Source of the DNA: HyVt-337 sp964428895
GTDB lineage: Bacteria; Planctomycetota; Phycisphaerae; SM23-33
Direction: 5' to 3'
NCBI GenBank assembly: GCA_964428895.1
Contig: CAYRZU010000099.1
Span: forward strand, 1-8,564
DNA: 8,564 nucleotides
The notes below the pieces were generated by a model. The model was not told the origin of the DNA and did not search any database. It saw only the letters and a list, made by a program, of their open reading frames with translations. Position numbers and translations under genes: made by a program. The first letter of the stretch is position 1, and each line of letters opens with the position of its first letter. Positions 1 through 6,500 of the stretch are shown one piece after another.

Positions 1-555
1 TTTCTGTTGGACTTGGGCTATCCTCCGGACTCGCCGGAAATCCAGAAGGCGGCTGGCGTCATCCTGGCCAGCGCCGATCGCGGCGAGGACGTAACCATCT
101 ATGCCCTCCACGCCCTGGCGCGGCTCGGCAAGCTGGATCATCCTCGGACACAAGAAACCATCTCTGGGTGGATCCCGGGCGCTCTAGAGGGGCTGGTCTC
201 GGCGTTCGGCCCTGATCTGCCGCGGACACCGGACAATCTGATACTGCTGCTGTGGCTCGGCCGGGACCAACTGGACGCAGCCGATGACCTGGAGACCCTA
301 TTGTCCTGGGTGGATGACCATCTCACGCCGGCGGCAACGGGCGTCGGCCTTTGTCCGATGTGGAATCTCTTTGGCGACATCACAGCCGTAATCGAGAATC
401 CTCGGTCGGCCAGCATTGCCGCCACCCTCGTGCCTACCATTCTGCGCACCCAGCACGATGACGGCGGCTGGGGAGACAGAAGCTATGTCGTGTTCGCCAC
501 GCTGGTCAAACACGGGCTTCTTGAGAAGTTGGAAGGGCTGCCGGCATTGCCCGCC
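1..555 (+). other. Alpha/alpha-toroid domain, unit 1 (N-terminal part missing), residues 1-185
   Basis: This is helical, with Leu/Ala-rich hairpins of the terpenoid cyclase/prenyltransferase repeat type. The window opens at LDLGYPPDSPE, which lines up with the LGCD-x-NRPEV segments of the later toroids. It therefore lacks roughly the first 80 residues that those copies carry. The closing segment, VPTILRTQHDDGGWGD (430-477), is a QW/DGGWG-type repeat as seen in squalene cyclases and related toroids. The catalytic DxDD of squalene-hopene cyclase is not seen, nor a prenyltransferase zinc site. A Cys at 352-354 matches a Cys conserved in the other two toroids. By inference this is a structural or binding toroid rather than a cyclase. 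Confidence 0.7.
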
Positions 556-3500
556 GACTGGCGCGTGGCCAGATCGATACCCGCACACAGCCAGAGCCCT
601 CGCCACATTGCCTGGAACGGCACGGGCCTGTGGGTCTACGACCAGGCAGACAACGTCGTACGGTCGCTGTCGATCGACGATGGTCACGTCGTGGGGACCA
701 TCCCACTTCCCGACGGAATGGCAGTGACCGCCATCGGCACGTGGGGGCAGTCACTGGCCGTGACGACGACCAGTCCGGCCAACGCCATCTGCAGAATCGA
801 CCCGTCGACAGGTAAGGAAATAGAGCGGATAACGCTTACGCATCTGACAACCGGTGGTTTTGGCGCACTGGGCGAACTTGACGGCCTCCTGGTCGTCGGC
901 GATTACTGGGATGGCCATTTCTTCGTTGTCGATCCCCAGGATCCTCAGAAGAAGAGGCCCGTCAGAACGGCTGCTGGAATTCCTTTCCATGCCGCATCTC
1001 ATGGTGACAGGCTGTGGGTCGTCGACGCTCTCTCGCCGGCCATTATCAAGACCGGCCTTGACGGTGAGTTCCTTGAATGGGGAGAGAAGCCTTTCGGCAA
1101 CCAGGACATCGCCTGGGACGGGGACAATCTATGGGCGCTCGATTCGGCCAACGGTCGCATCTGCCTGATCGAGAAGGCCGACGCCGGAGAGTGGGAGGCC
1201 CCCGAACCGGCCGCCTACGTTACGGACTGGCTGATCTGTGGGCCGCTTCCCTCAGAGCCTTTGCCCGGTGAGGAGCAACTGCGGGCGGGCCATGACACCG
1301 ACTACCTTGAAGCCGTTGGCGGCGAGGCGGCCGCTCAGCCGGCTGAGGTCGAGGCCATCGCCCGAACTGGATGGTCGGCCCAGTGGCGGCAGGGCGCCTT
1401 CGAGGATGAGTCGATCATGTTCGCCAAAGTCTTCGGCGAAGGAAACGTCAAAGACCATGTCATTTACGCTTACGCCACCATCGACTCGCCCAAAGACATG
1501 GATGCCTATCTGGCCATGGGCGTTGCAGGCAGTCTGAAGGTCTACCTCAATGGCCAACTCGTCCATGACGAACACCTGGCCCGCTTCGCGCCGCGCGAGA
1601 CCCTCCTGATTCCCGTGCGTCTCAAGCAAGGCGCAAACGGCGTGCTGGTCAAGGTCGACAATGACATCGCCGACGGCGGCTTCATCCTCCGGCCGGTCCA
1701 AGTCGATCCGGTCACGCTGGAACGGGTGCCCCTGACGGCCGATTTGGCGTCATCGGCTGCGCCGACGGGCCGATCCACGGCCGAACTGGCCGCGGCCGTG
1801 AAGCGCGAGGGCGGCAAGGCCTGGATCGAGGGCGTCCCCAACGAGCGCGTCGGGGGCGGGTGGCTGGCGATTCCGCGCGGGGTGGCACTGCTGCTGAAGC
1901 ACCGCGGGGAGGATGTGGACCTTGACCACGTGCTGGCCGTCTCCGGAGATGCGTTTCACCTGTCCATCGCGACCCAATGGCAGTTCATGGGGTACATGGC
2001 CATTCCCACCAACCCGGTCGAAAACATCCTCAGTGCCTACGGCTATGACGGCGGCTATCACCATACCGAGCCCATGCCCAAGGGCGCCGAGGCCATCCGG
2101 GCGGTCACCGACGGCCTCCTGGCCGAGTACTACGCCAAGATCGACGCCGGCCGGCCGGTCCTGGTCGGCGGGGTCACCGACCAGGGCTGCGGCGCGTGGT
2201 CTGTGGTAACCGGCTACAACCAAGATGCCTTGCAGCTCTACCACGTGGGCCTGGCTGAGAGCCCGCGGTGGTCGAACATTCGCGGCATTAATTCGCCCTT
2301 GAACGACGAGACCTTTGAGTCGGGCTGTTGGAACTCGCAGGTCCGCGGCGCCGCCTGGCCGGGCATGATCGGGCACTGGATGGACAACTGCGGTGTTTAC
2401 CTGGGCGATAAGGTTGCCGAGCCATCCGCCCGCCAGACCGCGCTGAAGACGCTGGCGCTGGCCGTCAAGCTTCATCGCGCTGCGGATCACGACGGGCTGT
2501 GGATGACCTATTTTGGCGCCAGCGCCTACGAGCACTGGGCCCGCATGCTGCACGAACTGGACTACCCGGCCGACACGGTCAAATCCGTTCCCGAGCCGCT
2601 ATGGGACGTCTACAGCCTCAGCCAGATATCCCGCCTGCCCGAAGCCATTGCCGTCGGCCGGTCCGCCGCAGCCAACTTCTGTCAGAAGTCAGCCAAGGAC
2701 CTGCCCGAAGCCAAGGACCACCTCCTGGCGGCTGCGAGAGCGTACCGTGAAGAGGCCGCCATCGCCCAACAGGTCTTTGCGGTCCTGCTGGAAGGCACGG
2801 ACGAGCAGCAAGAGGCGTGGTTGTCCGACGAAGCCAATCGCGAAACAGGCGTAACCGCCATCGCCCAGATGTTGGAGAAGGACGAACAGGCCGTGCGTCA
2901 CATCCAAGCGGCTCTGGCGGCTGTCCGCGCGCCGGCCGCTGTCGTGGCCGCCAAGCCGAGCGAATACGGCTTCCGCGTCGATCCGATGACGTGGGTCGAC
3001 AGCGCCGAAGGAGTGGACGCCGCGCTGGTCCGGCGGGATGTGTTCGGCACGGCTACCGAGGCCGGCGACGCCCTCATTGCCGCCGAGATCGAGCGCCTCC
3101 TGGCCGAGACGGCTGCCGATACGGCCCGCGAGAACCACGGGCCGCTCAGGACCGCGCTGAGAATGGGATGTGACCCGAATCGGCCGGACGTCAAGACGGC
3201 CGCAAGGGAGTATGTCCGCAAGGCCCTTGACCAGCATGGGGTGCTTTTTGGGGGCCATCTCGCCCTGGCCTTGCAGGCTGGCTGGTCCGACGGCGACGAG
3301 CCGCTCAAGAGCCTCCAAGCCTACGCCGACGCACCCGTGCCGCCACCGGGCCAGTGGGACCCGTGGACACATTCTACTGCCCTGGATGCCCTCCATGCCG
3401 GCCGAGAACTCGTCGACGTCCGAGAGTCGATCGGACGGTGGATGAAGGTCGTGGATGAGGGGATGGACCAGGTCGCCTGCTGGCACAAGATGGACGTGTG

Positions 3501-6500
3501 GTCCCTCCTGGACTCGCTCAGCTACATGAATGATCCGCTGGCCCGCGGCGTCATCGAGCGATACATCCCGGTCCTGCTCCGCACGCAAGGCCCGGACGGC
3601 GGCTGGGGCGGCAAGGGCCCGCAGGTCTTCCGCGCCCTGGCCAAGCATGGCCTGCTGGACGAGCTTCGCGCCAAGCCCCCTCTGCCCGCCGAGTGGCGTG
3701 TGGTCCGCACCATCCCCGCGCCCAAGGGCAAGCTGAAGACCCTCGTCTCCGACGGCGAGCGGTTCTGGGTGCTGGATACCGACGCCAAGCAGGCCGTCGC
3801 GATCTCTCCCGAAGACGGCCGCGAACTGAAGCGCCTGGATCTGGACCTCGAAACGACCCGCGGCTTGGGCTGGTACGACGGTCTGCTGGTCGTTACCGCC
3901 GGCGGCTTCCTCGAAGCCGACGATCCCGCCCGTGTCGTCCTCATCGATGCCGACCGTGACCAGGTCGTTAAGGTCCTGCCGTTTACGCGAGACATTTGGT
4001 ACCCGGCCGGCGCGGTCCAGATCGGCCGCTTACTTTGGACGAGCCAGGACGCGTGGATTACGACCATCGACATCGCGACCGGCGAGTGCAAGGGTCGGCC
4101 CTATCGCGGGGCCTGGCCACTGGACCTCGCCTACGACGGCGAGGCCATCTGGAGCACCGACACCCTCGTGCCGGGCCTGTTCCGGTGGGGCACCGACGGC
4201 CGCCTGCTGGACTTCGCCGAGATGCCGTTCTTCGAGTCGTTCCAGGCGTTCGGCGGCGATGCCGGCCTGCCCGTTGCTGGGATTACCCATGCCGATGAAG
4301 GCCTGTGGGTGCTGAGCCCTTCGACCGGTCAGATTGCCCTGATCGAACGGGTCGGCGCGGCCTTCGCCGGCGCCGCACCGGCAGCGCCGGGGGCCGAAGC
4401 ATCACCTGTGAGCGGCCCGCAGCGGATGCAGGCGGTGGTGTCGACGCCCGCGTTCGATATTCCGAAGTTGGCGGACATGGACGCGAGTGCCTCGCCCGCC
4501 CAATGGGGCGAGCGCGGGTTTCGGGTGGACATTCTCGAGCCCTACGGGCCGCGCAAACGGGCGGAGGAGTTCGGCGCGCGGTTCCGGCTGGGGTGGGATG
4601 AGACCGGCCTATGGCTGCATGCAACGGTCACGGACGACGAGTTCCGCTCGGCCGAGAGCATTGAGGCGCTTTGGAAGAATCAGGCCGACCTGATCCTGCT
4701 CTATGTCATTCGCGAGAAGGGAGAGTTTGCGCGCATTCTGATCGAGCCGGGCATGACGGACGATCAGCCCAGCCCGCGCATCCTCACCAGTGCTGAAGGC
4801 AACGGCCTGGGCGTTCGCGTCACGCGCGAGGCCACCGACGGCGGCTACGTCTTACAGGGATGGGTGCCGTGGGAGGCCGTCGACATCACCCCGGCCGACG
4901 GCAAGGAATTGCGGGCGCAGGCCGCTTTCCTGGATGCCGATGGCGATGGCGACGACGTCATCGTGGGCGGCGCGGTGTGGTATCCGGGCGTCGGCACGGC
5001 CGACAATACCGATATCTCGTATGTCCTGCGCCTGGCCGATCAGCCGAGCCCGTCGCGAACGGCCATCGTCTGGCCCGGCGAAGACCGAATCACCGTCACC
5101 GCACCGGCCGAACACATCGGCAAGACCGTTACCATCGCCGAAGGCAATCGCACACTCGCCGAGGAGGTCCTGACGACGGATCAGCACACCGGCTACGCGA
5201 CCGCCATCATTCCGCTGCCTCTGCCCCCGCTGAGTCATCCCCTGGCGCAGCCGGTGGTCATGCTGGGCGATCGGAGCGTCGGTTCATTGAGCGCGATTGT
5301 TCTTTGGGGCAACGGCCAGCAATCATTCTCCGTCGCCATTCAGGCGGCCGCCCGGGCCCTGGGCAGGGATCCGGATCTGGAGAGGATCCTGTGCCTGTCG
5401 TCCAACGCCTTCGCGCCGTCGCTGAATGCCGGCGAAGACTGCACCTCCTGGTGGATGAACACGGGCAATCTTAGCCTGCGGTGCATCGATACGGTCGCCA
5501 AGGGCATCGGCCTCAGCGCCCGTGACATGGACCTGCCGAAGTTCACCGGTGACCACGAGAGCGCGGCCGACCAGAAGGAGTACCACCAGTTGGCGGCGGC
5601 GATCATTCGCGAGGCGATGGCCGACGGCGAGATCATCCTTAGTCCCGGCGGATGGTCGAGCGAACGTGGGTTCGCGCCGTGGTGTTGGGCCGGAATTATC
5701 ACCGAAGCCCCGGAGGATGGGACCATCCTGGGAGCGTGTCTGACCGGCCGGACGGACAACGTTCTCGAACACGTCTACGGGTTATGGGCGCTGTCGCCGG
5801 CCGAACCGACACTATCTGCCCATGAGGCCGACTTGATCATGCTGCAGCAGGCCGTGGACCGAATCCGCGGCGCCGGGCGCTTCGCTGCCGACGGGAACGT
5901 TCGCTTCGGCCTGGACGCGATGGACACCTACATCGAACACATGCGAACGGTGCCCGGCTTCTGCGCCGGGTGCTTCGAACGCGCCCCCGACCGCGCCTGG
6001 GGCGATGCCCGCGATAGCGCCGCGGCTGTCCATGACAACGCCAAAGTCGCCGCCAGCTATCTGCGTCGGCGCATCGGTACCTTCAGCGTCGATGCTCGGA
6101 CGCATATCGACGCAGCCGCCGGCCACTACGACCGCATCGTCGAACTGCTGGGCCCGTTCGTCAGCGACGACAGCCCCGAGCACTACCAGAAATGGATCAA
6201 CGGCGACCTCGACGCCCAGAAGCGCCACGCCGACGACGTCCTCGTCCCCGTCCGCGCCGAACTGGCCGCAGCCGGCGACGCGATGGAACGCGTCCTGGCC
6301 GCCGAATCCGTGGCCGTAACGCCTGCGCCAACGGCCGGGCCCGCCGCCTCGGCCGTCAAGCGTGAGGGCAGCAAGGTCTGGATCGAGGGGGTGCCCAACA
6401 TGCCTGTCGGGAAGGGCCGTGAGTGGGATGGCCTGCTCAAAGGCCTGCGATTGCTGACGGCGCATCGCGGCGACGATGTGACGCTCGAAGAGCTGATGGC

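Larger units (their letters stand above)
1..1800 (+). repeat. Unit 1 of the large internal repeat (5' part outside the window)
   Basis: This unit comprises the end of a toroid, a propeller, a jelly roll and a linker. Its toroid motif DGGWG (460-474) lies 3135 nt (1045 codons) before the same motif in unit 2 (3595-3609). The register is set by shared strings such as KHGLL, LPA-[DE]-WRV and the RTQ of the toroid end. The BtrH_N-like and helical modules that begin units 2 and 3 would be expected upstream of the window. The variable slot holds only one jelly roll, which is why this repeat spacing is shorter than the next one. Confidence 0.85.
1801..6357 (+). repeat. Unit 2 of the large internal repeat (complete, about 1519 codons)
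   Basis: The unit runs from the KREG-x-K-x-WIEGVPN signature at 1801 to the base before the same signature at 6358. It contains the BtrH_N-like, helical, toroid and propeller core, then an extended variable slot of CBM9-like, Ig-like and a second BtrH-like plus helical pair. The spacing to unit 3 is 4557 nt at the signature, 4566 nt at the PSEYGFRVD hinge and 4554 nt at the toroid end, so only a few codons of indel separate the two copies over their shared core. Confidence 0.88.

Noticed and set aside
430..477. Active squalene-hopene or terpene cyclase
   Set aside because: Only the structural QW/DGGWG-type repeat is seen. There is no DxDD motif, the domain is short, and it is embedded in a repetitive multi-domain chain.
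1705..1800. Possible gene boundary or new start near the linker before the unit 2 signature
   Set aside because: There is no stop codon, no plausible Shine-Dalgarno sequence plus start, and the frame runs straight through. The same is true at 6301-6357.
1750..2553. A 267-codon minus-strand frame
   Set aside because: It is antisense to the linker, BtrH_N-like domain and the start of the helical domain in unit 2. It has no domain or RBS support of its own.
2689..3648. A 319-codon minus-strand frame that shares strings with the minus-strand frame at 5812-7647, suggesting a repeated antisense gene
   Set aside because: The shared antisense strings (around 2950-3060 and 7515-7620) simply mirror the high-identity sense repeat block. 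Codon-level conservation follows the + frame, where differences are mostly synonymous or conservative.
4930..4968. EF-hand or dockerin-type calcium loop in the Asp-rich DADGDGDD stretch
   Set aside because: It lacks the acidic residue at loop position 12 and the paired helix or repeat of a dockerin. It fits the Asp-rich turn common in CBM9-like modules, so I keep it as part of that domain.
4860..5474. A 204-codon + strand frame in another phase
   Set aside because: It is Arg/Gly-rich, as expected from out-of-frame reading of GC-rich coding DNA, and it overlaps the CBM9-like, Ig-like and second BtrH-like domains in frame 1.
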